The translations under genes were made by a program, and so were the position numbers. Below are positions 8,331-16,420 of a stretch of DNA of 64,000 nucleotides, piece by piece. This stretch comes from Planosporangium thailandense (GTDB lineage: Bacteria > Actinomycetota > Actinomycetes > Mycobacteriales > Micromonosporaceae). Below the pieces are notes generated by a model, which was not told the origin of the DNA, did not search any database, and saw nothing but the letters and a program-made list of their open reading frames with translations. Positions within the stretch are counted from its first letter, which is position 1. Each line of letters opens with the position of its first letter. The stretch covers positions 62,001 through 126,000 of the forward strand of contig NZ_JAATVY010000015.1 in assembly GCF_011947195.1 (NCBI RefSeq), read 5' to 3'.

Positions 8331-8903
8331 ATGGATGCCTTGACGCTTCCGGCGCTCGTCCACAACGCGCGGGACCTGGCACAGACCCAGTTGGCCGGGC
8401 TTCCCGAACGCTGGCGGCACACGATCGCGGTCGCCCGGCGCGCGGAACAGCTCCTCGGCACGCTCGATGCCGGCGAGGACGACGAGGTCCTCGTCGCCGC
8501 GGCGTGGCTGCACGACATCGGCTACGCCGAACCCCTCGTCGACACCGGCTTCCACCCCCTCGACGGCGCCCGCTTCCTCGACCGGCGGCACTGGCCGGCA
8601 CGAGTGGTCGCCCTCGTCGCCCACCACTCGGGCGCGATCTTCGTCGCCCGGGCGCGGGGCCTGGAGGCCGCGCTCCTGGCGTACCCCCGGGAGCACACCC
8701 CGGTGTCGGACGCGCTCACCTACGCCGACCAGACCGTGGGCCCGAGCGGCGAGCGGCTCAGCCTCGAGCAGCGGCTGGCCGAGGCGCTGCACCGCCACGG
8801 TCCGCACTCGCCCAACGCGCAGGTCCGTCACGAGCGATCGGCCTACCTCCGTGCGGTGGCCGAACGGGTCGAGCGCCGGCTCGCCGACCGCTCCTCCCCA
8901 TGA
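8331..8903 (+). CDS. HD-domain metal-dependent phosphohydrolase-like protein
   Basis: A 190-aa cytosolic protein with an HD fold. H-D in AAWLHDIGYAEP (about residues 61-72) is the metal-binding doublet. A first His precedes it in RWRHTIAVARRAEQL, and VALVAHHSGA downstream supplies further conserved His. This matches small HD-domain hydrolases of nucleotides or phosphoesters; the substrate is unknown. The gene lies about 100 bp after the phosphate transporter gene on the same strand but has its own apparent leaderless promoter. The start at 8331 was chosen for that reason; a GTG at 8322 is a minor alternative. Confidence 0.75.
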   Translation: MDALTLPALVHNARDLAQTQLAGLPERWRHTIAVARRAEQLLGTLDAGEDDEVLVAAAWLHDIGYAEPLVDTGFHPLDGARFLDRRHWPARVVALVAHHSGAIFVARARGLEAALLAYPREHTPVSDALTYADQTVGPSGERLSLEQRLAEALHRHGPHSPNAQVRHERSAYLRAVAERVERRLADRSSP

Positions 8904-9044
8904 GGCCGGCCCGGCACGCACCGGAGCGTCGCGGGCAATTGGTATCGACGTCGCATGCGGTTACCGCCGCGTCACCGGGCGACTGGGACCGTGACAGGTG
9001 TCCGCCGCGGTCGTCCCGCGGAACGCCCTCCGAAGGAGTGCTCC

Positions 9045-9893
9045 ATGCGGATCTCCACAGTCGCCGTCTCCCTCGCCATGAGCCTCGCCAGCGCGCTGGT
9101 CGGCGCAGCGGCACCGGCACCGGCAGCGGTCGCCGCCGCAGCGCTGCCCGCGTACGACCACATCCTGGTCGTGGTCGAGGAGAACCACTCGTACAGCGAG
9201 GTTGTCGGAAACTCCAGCGCGCCGTACATCACCTCGCTGGCCTCGGGCGGCGCGAACATGACCCAGTCGTTCGCGGTGACCCACCCGAGCGAACCCAACT
9301 ACCTGGCCCTGTTCTCCGGCTCGACCCAGGGGCTCACCGACGACTCCTGCCCGCACACGTACTCCGCCGAGAACCTGGGCCATCAGCTCATCAACTCGGG
9401 CCAGACCTTCAAGGGGTACTCCGAGAGCATGCCGTCCGACGGGTACACCGGCTGCACGTCCGGCCAGTACGCCCGCAAGCACAACCCCTGGGTGGACTTC
9501 AGCAACGTGCCGTCGTCGAGCAACCTGCGGTTCGCCGACTTCCCCACCGACTACACCACGCTGCCGAAGATCTCGTTCGTCGTGCCGAACCTGTGCGACG
9601 ACATGCACGACTGCGGCGTCTCCACCGGCGACACCTGGCTGAAGAACAACCTCGGCGCCTACGCCAGCTGGGCCACGACCCACAACAGCCTGCTCGTGGT
9701 GACGTTCGACGAAGACGACCGGAGCGCCAGCAACCGCATCCCCACCGTCTTCTACGGCGCGCACGTCGCGACCGGCAGCTACCCCGAACACATCACCCAC
9801 TACACGGTCCTGCGCACGCTCGAGAGCCTGACCGGTCTCGGCTGCGTCGCCAACTCGTGCTCCGTCAGCCCCATCAGCGACATCTGGAACTGA
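9045..9893 (+). CDS. Secreted acid phosphatase / phosphoesterase family protein
   Basis: A 282-aa exported enzyme of the phosphoesterase family that includes acid phosphatases and bacterial phospholipases C. A signal peptide spans about residues 1-33 (Arg near the start, a hydrophobic Ala-rich core, then AVAAAA). Conserved motifs follow: VVVEENHSY at the start of the mature part, THPSEPNYLALFSGS, CDDMHDCG and TFDEDD, which carry the metal and phosphate ligands of the family. A strong GAAGGAG lies seven bases before the ATG at 9045. Together with the phosphate transporter upstream this suggests phosphate scavenging. A 36-bp palindrome after the stop should terminate the transcript. Confidence 0.85.
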   Translation: MRISTVAVSLAMSLASALVGAAAPAPAAVAAAALPAYDHILVVVEENHSYSEVVGNSSAPYITSLASGGANMTQSFAVTHPSEPNYLALFSGSTQGLTDDSCPHTYSAENLGHQLINSGQTFKGYSESMPSDGYTGCTSGQYARKHNPWVDFSNVPSSSNLRFADFPTDYTTLPKISFVVPNLCDDMHDCGVSTGDTWLKNNLGAYASWATTHNSLLVVTFDEDDRSASNRIPTVFYGAHVATGSYPEHITHYTVLRTLESLTGLGCVANSCSVSPISDIWN

Positions 9894-9905
9894 CCGCGAA
9901 ACCGC

Positions 9906-9941
9906 CGCGGCGTGACCACCGGGCCCGGTGGTCACGCCGCG
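9906..9941 (+). terminator. Perfect 18-bp-arm palindrome after the phosphoesterase gene
   Basis: 9906-9923 and 9924-9941 are exact reverse complements (the left arm begins CGCGGCGTGACC), with GGGCCC at the centre acting as the tight loop. The element lies 12 bp after the stop. There is no T-run, so it would be a T-less actinobacterial terminator. Confidence 0.75.
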
Positions 9942-10058
9942 TTCGATGGTTCGAATACCGCATGTTGGCGGGTGTTTCCGCCACGTCGTTCGACCACGCT
10001 CGATGCAACCGTCCACCGGGACAGCCCCGAGGCGGCGGCAGCGAGCAGGGAGAGCGCC

Positions 10059-10811
10059 ATGGCGATACAGACCGGCCGAGTGCCCACCGGGGCGCGCATC
10101 GGAAGCGACCCCGCCGAAACCCACGATCTGTGGAACTACCGGGTCCGCGGTGAGACGCCGACCCAACGCCTGGACCGCTGTTACACCGAACTCCTGCAAG
10201 AGGTACGGGTGGCCCAGACCGGTGTGCAGGTGCTCCTCGCGTTCCTGCTCTGGGTGGCGTTCAACCCTGGCTTCAGCTCGGTCACCTCCTACCGGCGCGG
10301 CCTGTACGTCGTGGCGCTCGTGCTCGCCACCCTCGCGCTCGCCCTGCTCATCGCGCCCGCGTGCGCCAACCGCGTCGCCTACCGCCGCAGCCTCAAGGCG
10401 GCGACCCTCCCCCTGGCGAACCGTTGCGCCGCAGGGGGAATGGCGCTGCTGTTCGCCTCGCTGAACTGCGTCCTGGTCCTGATCCTCGACGTGGTGCTCG
10501 GGTCCGTGCTCGCCGCCGCGCTCGGATTCACCACCGTCATGTGGTTCGCCGCCTGGTGGTACATCCTGCCGTGGACGGTGCTGCGCAGGCACAGCCGCCG
10601 GGACGCGTCGCCGGCCACGGCGCCCCGGCGGGTCGACCTGCTCGTCGCCGAGCGCGCGCCCGGATCCCCGTCCGGCGCGCCCACGTCACCGCGCGCACCG
10701 CTCGTCTGCCGCTGGCGGAACAACGCCGGTGTACTGACCGCAGCGTGGCAACCGGTCCGGCCCTCGGCACACCAGAGCGCCGGCCCCGAGGTGGAGGGAG
10801 AATACCGATGA
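10059..10811 (+). CDS. DUF6328 family membrane protein
   Basis: A 250-aa protein whose centre matches the actinobacterial DUF6328 family. An amphipathic ELLQEVRVAQTGVQVLLAF segment leads into about four membrane helices (residues 55-170), with IAPACANRVAYRR between helices 2 and 3. The N-terminal 35 residues and a hydrophilic, Pro/Arg-rich tail of about 75 residues lie outside the membrane domain; the tail is an unusual extension. The ATG at 10059 has GGGAGA six bases upstream. It overlaps the next gene, a shorter homologue, by four bases. The function of the family is unknown. Confidence 0.8.
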   Translation: MAIQTGRVPTGARIGSDPAETHDLWNYRVRGETPTQRLDRCYTELLQEVRVAQTGVQVLLAFLLWVAFNPGFSSVTSYRRGLYVVALVLATLALALLIAPACANRVAYRRSLKAATLPLANRCAAGGMALLFASLNCVLVLILDVVLGSVLAAALGFTTVMWFAAWWYILPWTVLRRHSRRDASPATAPRRVDLLVAERAPGSPSGAPTSPRAPLVCRWRNNAGVLTAAWQPVRPSAHQSAGPEVEGEYR

Positions 10812-11296
10812 CGAAGCCACCCGCCGGGGACCGGCAGCGGGAGAGTCCGATGCGACGCACGGACCGCCGTTACAGCGAGCTTCTCCAGGAACTGCGGGTG
10901 GCACAGACCGGTGTACAGGTGTTGCTGGCGTGTCTGTTGGCGCTGGCCTTCACGCCGCGCTTCGCGTACCTCACCGGGTTCGAGCGCGGGGTGTATGGCG
11001 TCAGCCTCCTGCTGGGCGCCGCGTCGGCCGCGATGCTGATCGCACCCGTGCCGTGCCACCGGATGCTCTTCCAGCGGCGGCTCAAGCGCCAGTTGGTCGC
11101 GGCGACGGCACGCTTCATGGTGTACGGCCTGCTCCTGCTGCTGCTCTCGGTGGGGGCCGCGGCCCTGCTGGTCATCGACGTCGTCTTCGACGGCCGGTTC
11201 GCCGCGTGGTGGGCCGCCGGCACGATGGGCTGGTTCGGCGCCTGGTGGTACGTCGTACCGATGTGCAACAACCGTCGTCGCTCACGGCTCGGGTAG
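10808..11296 (+). CDS. DUF6328 family membrane protein (paralogue)
   Basis: A 162-aa protein, close to the usual length for DUF6328, again with ELLQELRVAQTGVQVLLA before four membrane helices and with IAPVPCHRMLFQRRLKRQ between them. It is a tandem paralogue of the preceding gene, overlapping it at ATGA and preceded by GGAGGGAGAA. Its last 15 bases overlap the 3' end of the convergent LAL regulator gene. The pair probably forms a hetero-oligomer in the membrane, which is inferred only from the coupled arrangement. Confidence 0.82.
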   Translation: MTKPPAGDRQRESPMRRTDRRYSELLQELRVAQTGVQVLLACLLALAFTPRFAYLTGFERGVYGVSLLLGAASAAMLIAPVPCHRMLFQRRLKRQLVAATARFMVYGLLLLLLSVGAAALLVIDVVFDGRFAAWWAAGTMGWFGAWWYVVPMCNNRRRSRLG

Positions 11297-14122
11297 GCGT
11301 TCCCTGCGCGTGGCCTCCCGGGCGATGTCCATCCGCGAGCGGACCCCCAGCTTGGTGAGGATGTGCGAGACGTGGCTCTGCACGGTCCGCCGGGACAGGA
11401 ACAGCTGTGCGGCTATCTGCGGGTTGGACATGCCGCGCGCCACCAAGGTGGCGATCTTCGTCTCGGTCGGCGTGAGCGCGTCCCAGCCGTGGTGTACGCG
11501 CCGGTGCTTCGCCTGGGGACCGCGCCGGATGCCGTACGCGCGGAACCGGGCCTGGATGCGAGCGAGGTCCCACTGCGCGCCCAGCGCCTCGTACCCGGCT
11601 AGAGCATGGGTGAACTGAGCCCGCGCCGCCACGACGTCGCCGGAGTCGGCGAGCGCCACGCCGCCGGCGCCCAGTGCCTGTACCCGGGGCAACGGACGTC
11701 CGGCCGCCTCGTACCGGTCAGCGGCGCGCAGCAACTGGACGGGGTCGTGCTCGAGCAGGCCGCGGGTGTGCAGCGCGGTCGCCTGCCGGTACGGCGCCGT
11801 CGAGCCGTCCACCAGCGTGGCGGCGCGGACGACGACGGCCCGGGCCGTGGCGAGATCCCCCACCTCGATCGCGAGGCGTACGGCGTCCGGGAGCAGCGGC
11901 GCCGTCTCCGCCTGCTCCTCGGCCGAGCGGGAGAGCGCCTCCATCAGCACCGCCAGCGCCTGCCCGGGCGCGCCGGCCTGCTCGCGTTCGAGGCTCCTGG
12001 CCAGCGCGAGCGGATAGACCATCCGGTTGCCGAGCCGGTCGGCGTACGGCTGGAGCGCGGCGAGGTGCCGGGCGGCACCCTGTCCATGATGGAGCGTGAT
12101 GGTGGCCGCGATACCACGCCGGCAGCACTCGACGACCGGGTCGCGGAACGCGCCGGGCGACTGGTCGACGAGATCGGCTTCGGCCAGGGCCTCCTCCCAT
12201 CGCCCGGTGTTGAACAGCAGCTCGACCAGCAGGCTCTCGGCCTGTCCGAGGCGCACCACGTTGCCGGCGCTGTCGGCCTTTCGCCGGACGTGCCGCACGG
12301 CGGCGATCGCGTCGTCGTACCGGTCGAGGTCGCTGAACGCGTTGGCCTGGTTGATCTGCAGCAGCATCCGCAGGTCGGCCAGGGCCGGCTCGCCTTCGGT
12401 CACGGTCAGCGCCCGGTCGAAGAGGGGGAGGGAGTGGACGACCTCGCCGCGCATGCCGTGCACCATGGTCAGTACGGCCAGGGCCCAGCCGACGGCCCAA
12501 CCGTCGCCGGTCGCGGTGGCCTCGGCCAACGCCTCGGCCGCGACCCGGCCCGCCTGGTCGACGTGGCCGAGACCACGGTGCACCCGCGCGACGAGAACGA
12601 GCAGCCGGGCCCGGTGCGGTGGCGGGAGTCCCGGGTCGCCGAGGGCTCGTTCCAGGGCCGCAAGGGACTCCTCGGAGCGGCCCTCGGTGGCCCGACACTG
12701 GGCGAGCGTCCCGTGGAGGTCGACCACGAGATCGGGCTGCGGCGCGTGGGCGAGCGCCCGGCTGGCCACCTGCGCGGCGTCGGTCACCTCACCCACGCGG
12801 CACAGGGCCTCGGCGAGGCGGCAGGCCAGCAGATCGTGCGGCCCGGCCGCCGCGGGTGTGCCGGCGAGCGCCCACCTCAGCAGCGGAATCGCGACCCGGG
12901 GTGCGCGGCCGATCAACGGCCGGGCCGACTCGACGAGCCATCGCACCACCCAGTCGTCCGCCGCACCGGCCTGCGACCCGGCGCTGCACAGCGCGGGCAG
13001 GAGCTGCCGCGCGACCCGTTCGACCGGAGCGCCGTGCCGCGCCAACGCCCGCCCGGCGTCACGGTGCCAGGCGGCGCGCACCGCCGCCGGCATGCCGTCG
13101 TACAGCGCGGTACGGATCAGCGGATGCCGGAACGCCAGCCCTGCGCCGTCGTCACGCAGCACCCCGGCCGCGATCGCCTCGTCCAGTGCCGGCAGCAGGT
13201 CGGTGAGCGACCGCCCGGACACCGCGGCCAGCTCGGTGACCGAGAAGTCGACGCCCAGCAGCGCCCCGGCCCGCAGCGCCGCCCGCGCCGAAGTCGACAG
13301 GAACTCCAACCGGTCGGCTATCGCGTCCGGCAACGAGCCCGGCGTCGGTCCGCCGGTCACCTCGACCCGGCCGTCGTCGCGTACCAGGCGGCCCCCGCGG
13401 GCGAGCGCGTTGACGAGCTCGGTCAGGTACAGCGGGTTGCCCGACGCGCCCCTGGCCAGCCGCATCAGCCGGGCGCCGGGCGTGCCGGCGACGAGCGTGG
13501 AAACGAGCCGGGCGGCCTCCGGCTCGGGCAGGCCCTGAACGTGCAGCAACCCGTCGGGATCCACGGTCCGGCGGAGCGTACGCAGGTCGTCGCGCTGCGG
13601 CACCGGCCGCAGCGCTCCGACCAGGAGCAGCGGCAGTTGCCGCACCGACCGGGCGAGCCGCGCCCAGGCCAGGACCGTCGCCGGATCTGCCCACTGCAGG
13701 TCGTCCACGACCAGCAGCACGGGGGCCGCACCGCACAGCTCGTCGACCAGCGCCAGCAACTGCTCGGCGGCCGCGACGACCGGCTCGACGGCGCTCCCCG
13801 TGCCCGAACCGGTGCGCAGCATCCGCATGATCGCCTTGCGCGCCGGATCGTCGGCACTCTCCCGCACGCCGAGCGCCTCGAGCAACGGCAGGAGCGGAAA
13901 CGCCCGACTCAGCTCGTCGCACGCGGCCCAGAAGACCTGGCAACCGGCGGCCCTCGCCTCTGCGGCGGCCGCGCGCACCAGCGCGGACTTGCCGATCCCC
14001 GGCTCACCCTCCAGCAGCACGGCCCGACCTCCGCCGGCCACCAACTCTCCGACCCAGCCGGTCAGGCTGTCGCGTTGAGTCTGGCGACCGATCAGGGGCT
14101 CTGCCAGGAGAGCGTCGGCCAT
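11282..14122 (-). CDS. LAL-family LuxR transcriptional regulator (AAA + LuxR HTH)
   Basis: A 946-aa large ATP-binding LuxR regulator. The N-terminal NTPase has Walker A EGEPGIGKSALVR (about residues 38-50) and Walker B LLVVDDLQWADP. A long alpha-helical, TPR-like middle region (about 350-860) follows. The C-terminal LuxR helix-turn-helix reads LTPTETKIATLVARGMSNPQ then SRRTVQSHVSHILTKLGVRS. Such proteins are signal-responsive activators of secondary metabolism or catabolic genes; the ligand is unknown. Transcription is probably leaderless from TAGCGT six bases before the ATG. Its natural target candidates are the divergent small secreted-protein gene or distant genes. Confidence 0.9.
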   Translation of the reverse strand: MADALLAEPLIGRQTQRDSLTGWVGELVAGGGRAVLLEGEPGIGKSALVRAAAAEARAAGCQVFWAACDELSRAFPLLPLLEALGVRESADDPARKAIMRMLRTGSGTGSAVEPVVAAAEQLLALVDELCGAAPVLLVVDDLQWADPATVLAWARLARSVRQLPLLLVGALRPVPQRDDLRTLRRTVDPDGLLHVQGLPEPEAARLVSTLVAGTPGARLMRLARGASGNPLYLTELVNALARGGRLVRDDGRVEVTGGPTPGSLPDAIADRLEFLSTSARAALRAGALLGVDFSVTELAAVSGRSLTDLLPALDEAIAAGVLRDDGAGLAFRHPLIRTALYDGMPAAVRAAWHRDAGRALARHGAPVERVARQLLPALCSAGSQAGAADDWVVRWLVESARPLIGRAPRVAIPLLRWALAGTPAAAGPHDLLACRLAEALCRVGEVTDAAQVASRALAHAPQPDLVVDLHGTLAQCRATEGRSEESLAALERALGDPGLPPPHRARLLVLVARVHRGLGHVDQAGRVAAEALAEATATGDGWAVGWALAVLTMVHGMRGEVVHSLPLFDRALTVTEGEPALADLRMLLQINQANAFSDLDRYDDAIAAVRHVRRKADSAGNVVRLGQAESLLVELLFNTGRWEEALAEADLVDQSPGAFRDPVVECCRRGIAATITLHHGQGAARHLAALQPYADRLGNRMVYPLALARSLEREQAGAPGQALAVLMEALSRSAEEQAETAPLLPDAVRLAIEVGDLATARAVVVRAATLVDGSTAPYRQATALHTRGLLEHDPVQLLRAADRYEAAGRPLPRVQALGAGGVALADSGDVVAARAQFTHALAGYEALGAQWDLARIQARFRAYGIRRGPQAKHRRVHHGWDALTPTETKIATLVARGMSNPQIAAQLFLSRRTVQSHVSHILTKLGVRSRMDIAREATRRERLPEP

Positions 14123-14128
14123 GTGCCA

Positions 14129-14134
14129 ACGCTA
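14129..14134 (-). promoter_or_regulatory. Leaderless -10 box (TAGCGT) of the LAL regulator gene
   Basis: On the minus strand TAGCGT is followed by six bases and then the ATG at 14122, with no ribosome-binding site. The upstream DNA (14140-14185) is AT-rich for this genome, as expected for a promoter. Confidence 0.45.
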
Positions 14135-14400
14135 CCCCTCAATTTGCCGCATATAAATGTTCAGTTCAGGTTCTGTACATCTAGCAAATCTGTTTTGAAT
14201 GCGGCGGTCCGGCTTCGCTCAAGCGGAAACAGATACCGCCGCACCGAATTGTCGGCGCGCACGGTAACGTCGCCGCGCCGCCGCCGAGGATTGCCTTTCT
14301 CTTAACGCCGCGGTCGCTGACCCCGCCCGGTCGGATCTGGCACGGTGACAATCGTCTGGCCAGGCATCAGGCAGAAATCACCCAACGCGCGGGAGTATCC

Positions 14401-14625
14401 ATGCAGATCAAGCGCAGCGTGATCGGCCTCGCTCTGGCGGCGGCCGCCGCAGGTGGGCTCGTAGCCGGTACGACGGCCACGAGCCCGAACATCTACTACG
14501 ACCTGAGCCCCGCGACGAACAACGGGCCCGTCGTCACCACGCCGGACACCGCCACCGCGACCGCGACCGCGACCGCCGGCAATTCTCCGGCGACGGCGAC
14601 GCCGCCGATCTACTACGACCTGTAG
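14401..14625 (+). CDS. Small secreted protein with duplicated IYYDL motif
   Basis: A 74-aa protein that I do not recognise. Residues 1-26 are a signal peptide (QIKR, then an Ala/Gly/Leu core). The mature part of about 48 residues has no Cys, is rich in Thr, Ala and Pro, and contains IYYDL twice: once near its start (SPNIYYDL, about 29-36) and once as the last five residues of the protein (PPIYYDL). Between them is a (TA)n run from ACCGCG repeats near 14551-14575. GGGAG five bases before the ATG supports the start. A strong terminator follows at 14683. A secreted structural peptide or signal precursor is possible, but the function is unknown. Confidence 0.65.
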   Translation: MQIKRSVIGLALAAAAAGGLVAGTTATSPNIYYDLSPATNNGPVVTTPDTATATATATAGNSPATATPPIYYDL

Positions 14626-14682
14626 AAGCGTTTCCTCCCTTCGACGGAAGCCGTCGTACACACCCACGAATCGGCGGCTTCG

Positions 14683-14761
14683 CGGCGGCCGGCCTGCCAC
14701 ACGCCCAGCGGTTACCTACGACCGCTGCACAGCGGCGTTCGGCAGGCCGGTCCGCCGTTTT
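14683..14761 (+). terminator. Compound hairpin with T-run after the small secreted-protein gene
   Basis: 14683-14698 pairs with 14741-14757 in a 16-bp GC-rich stem with a single bulged base. Inside it CAGCGGT (14706-14712) pairs with ACCGCTG (14721-14727) around an 8-nt loop. The outer stem is followed by TTTT (14758-14761) on the plus strand. This is a classic intrinsic terminator, unusually elaborate. It may also insulate the leftward STAS gene. Confidence 0.8.
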
Positions 14762-14881
14762 CACCGGGCGGCGGACGCTGTCTGTGACTATGGGCGAATC
14801 GGTGCGGGCAGACATCCGCCACCTGGCGGGTATTCATCGGCTACCGCTCCCGGCGGAGCGCGAGACGGGCGTCCAAACCGC

Positions 14882-15187
14882 CTAGGGAAGATCCATGCGG
14901 CCGAGCTCGGCGGCCAGCGGGGAGCCGTCGCTGTCGATGGCGAAGGCGAGGTCGGCGTCGCGGGCCAGGTCGTAGGCCGCCTGCAGGGTACCGATCACCG
15001 AGGCGTCCACCGCGGTGACCTCCCGCAGATCGATCAGGATCCGGGCCGGCCTGCAGTGCATGATCACGTCGATGAGGATGCTTCGCAGATCGGCACCGGC
15101 AGCGGCATCGATCTCGCCCTGCAGGCGTACGGCGACTGCTGAACTATCCGGGCACGTGGGACTGACGAGGACGTTTCCCACAGCCAT
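14882..15187 (-). CDS. STAS-domain protein (anti-anti-sigma factor-like)
   Basis: A 101-aa single-domain STAS protein. A first beta-strand region (VAVRLQGEIDAAAG) is followed by ILIDLREVTAVDASVIGTL, the segment where SpoIIAA-type antagonists carry the phosphorylatable Ser; here VDAS would supply S79 or so. Such proteins bind anti-sigma kinases and release sigma factors. No anti-sigma kinase gene is adjacent, so the partner is elsewhere. The ATG at 15187 gives a standard N-terminus; longer in-frame starts would add a non-conserved Arg/Ala-rich leader overlapping the SDR gene. Confidence 0.75.
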   Translation of the reverse strand: MAVGNVLVSPTCPDSSAVAVRLQGEIDAAAGADLRSILIDVIMHCRPARILIDLREVTAVDASVIGTLQAAYDLARDADLAFAIDSDGSPLAAELGRMDLP

Positions 15188-15338
15188 CCCCTGTTCATCC
15201 GTGTCGACCAGTGGGGGCTTCCATGCACACGGTACGGGTTGACGACCGTCACTGGTACCCCTCACACCGGTGAAAGCGCGAGACCCGGCGGCCGATGCGC
15301 CAATCACCCACCCGGCCCCGGCCCGCGCCGCGTGCCGG

Positions 15339-16214
15339 TCAGAGCCCGCTCGGGAGATCACACAGGGCGGCGCTGAGCCCCCACAACCGCCGTGCGGCGT
15401 CGTCGTCGCGCGCGAGGGGGCTCGGCTCGGCCGCCTTGCTGTTGCTGAAGTACGCCCCGGTCACGTCCGTGACCCCCGGCGAGATGGCCAGGTGGATCGC
15501 CGTCTGTGCGCCCTGCTCCGGTGACTTCTGGAACGGTCGGGTGAGCCGGGTGAAGAGCGCGAACGCGCCCCTCGCCTCCCGGGCCAGCCCGGTGTGGACG
15601 AAACCCGGGTTGAGGCAGTTGGCGGTGACCCCGGTGCCGCTCAGTCGCGCCGCGAGCACCCGGGTGAACCAGATGTTCATGAGCTTGGACCGGTTGTACG
15701 CCTGCAGCGGCTTGAATTCGCGCTCGCCCTGCAGGTCGTCCCACGGCACCGACCGCACCTGCTTGTGCACGTCGGACGAGACCGTGACCACCCGCGCCCG
15801 CGGCGCCGCGATGAGCCGGTCGAGCAGCAGGTTCGTCAGCAGGAACGGCGCCAGGTGATTGACCGCGAATGTCGTCTCCAGGCCGTCTTCGGTCACCTCC
15901 CGGCTGAACTTCGACACGCCGGCGTTGTTGACGAGCACGTCCAGGTGGTCGTAGCGGTCCGAGACGGCCTTGGCCAGCTTGCGGACGTCGCCGAGCCGGG
16001 CGAGATCGCACGTCAGCAGTTCGACCCGGGCGCCTGGGACGCCGGCGCGGATCCGCTCCACCGCCGACCGCCCGCGTACCCGGTCGCGGGCGACCATGAG
16101 GACCCGGGCGCCACGCCGGGCCAGTTCCCGCGCCACGACCTGACCGATGCCGCTCGTCGCGCCGGTCACCAGGCACAGCTTGCCGTCGATCTGCCACACT
16201 CCCGAGGTGGGCAC
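15339..16214 (-). CDS. Short-chain dehydrogenase/reductase
   Basis: A 291-aa classical SDR oxidoreductase, NAD(P)-dependent, of the retinol-dehydrogenase-like subgroup. Visible elements are the Rossmann glycine motif TGATSGIG (17-24), NNAG (96-99), the catalytic Ser in VVTVSSDVH (146/147) and the Y173-x3-K177 pair in AYNRSK. An Arg in VARDR after beta-2 suggests an NADPH preference. The gene lies about 150 bp upstream of the STAS gene on the same strand. Its substrate, probably a hydrophobic alcohol or ketone, cannot be deduced. Confidence 0.9.
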   Translation of the reverse strand: MPTSGVWQIDGKLCLVTGATSGIGQVVARELARRGARVLMVARDRVRGRSAVERIRAGVPGARVELLTCDLARLGDVRKLAKAVSDRYDHLDVLVNNAGVSKFSREVTEDGLETTFAVNHLAPFLLTNLLLDRLIAAPRARVVTVSSDVHKQVRSVPWDDLQGEREFKPLQAYNRSKLMNIWFTRVLAARLSGTGVTANCLNPGFVHTGLAREARGAFALFTRLTRPFQKSPEQGAQTAIHLAISPGVTDVTGAYFSNSKAAEPSPLARDDDAARRLWGLSAALCDLPSGL

Positions 16215-16420
16215 CAGCTACCTCCGCTCACCCGTACGATCTCGCCGCTGACGTTGCCGTTCAGCCGGGAGCTCAGGAACAGCACCGCACCGGCAACATT
16301 TTCCAAGGTGGACACTCACCGCGTCGTCGTCTGGCCGGCGACCGTCTCGCACACCTGCGGCGGCACCCCGGCGCGGCGCCGTACGGTCAGCGCCCGCGCG
16401 GGCCGCTTCCCACCCCCCGT

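Noticed and set aside
4473-8903. A very long plus-strand open frame (about 1476 codons) over the FtsX-like and PiT genes
   Set aside because: It is Arg/Pro/Gly-rich shadow translation of genes read in another frame; only its last 190 codons, the HD-domain gene, have recognisable motifs.
11606-14305. A long plus-strand frame antisense to the LAL regulator
   Set aside because: High-GC antisense artefact: low-complexity composition, no motif, no ribosome site, while the minus strand has intact ATPase and HTH motifs.
15188-15361. Longer form of the STAS protein
   Set aside because: The added 58 residues are Ala/Arg/Gly-rich, overlap the SDR gene's end and do not belong to the STAS fold.
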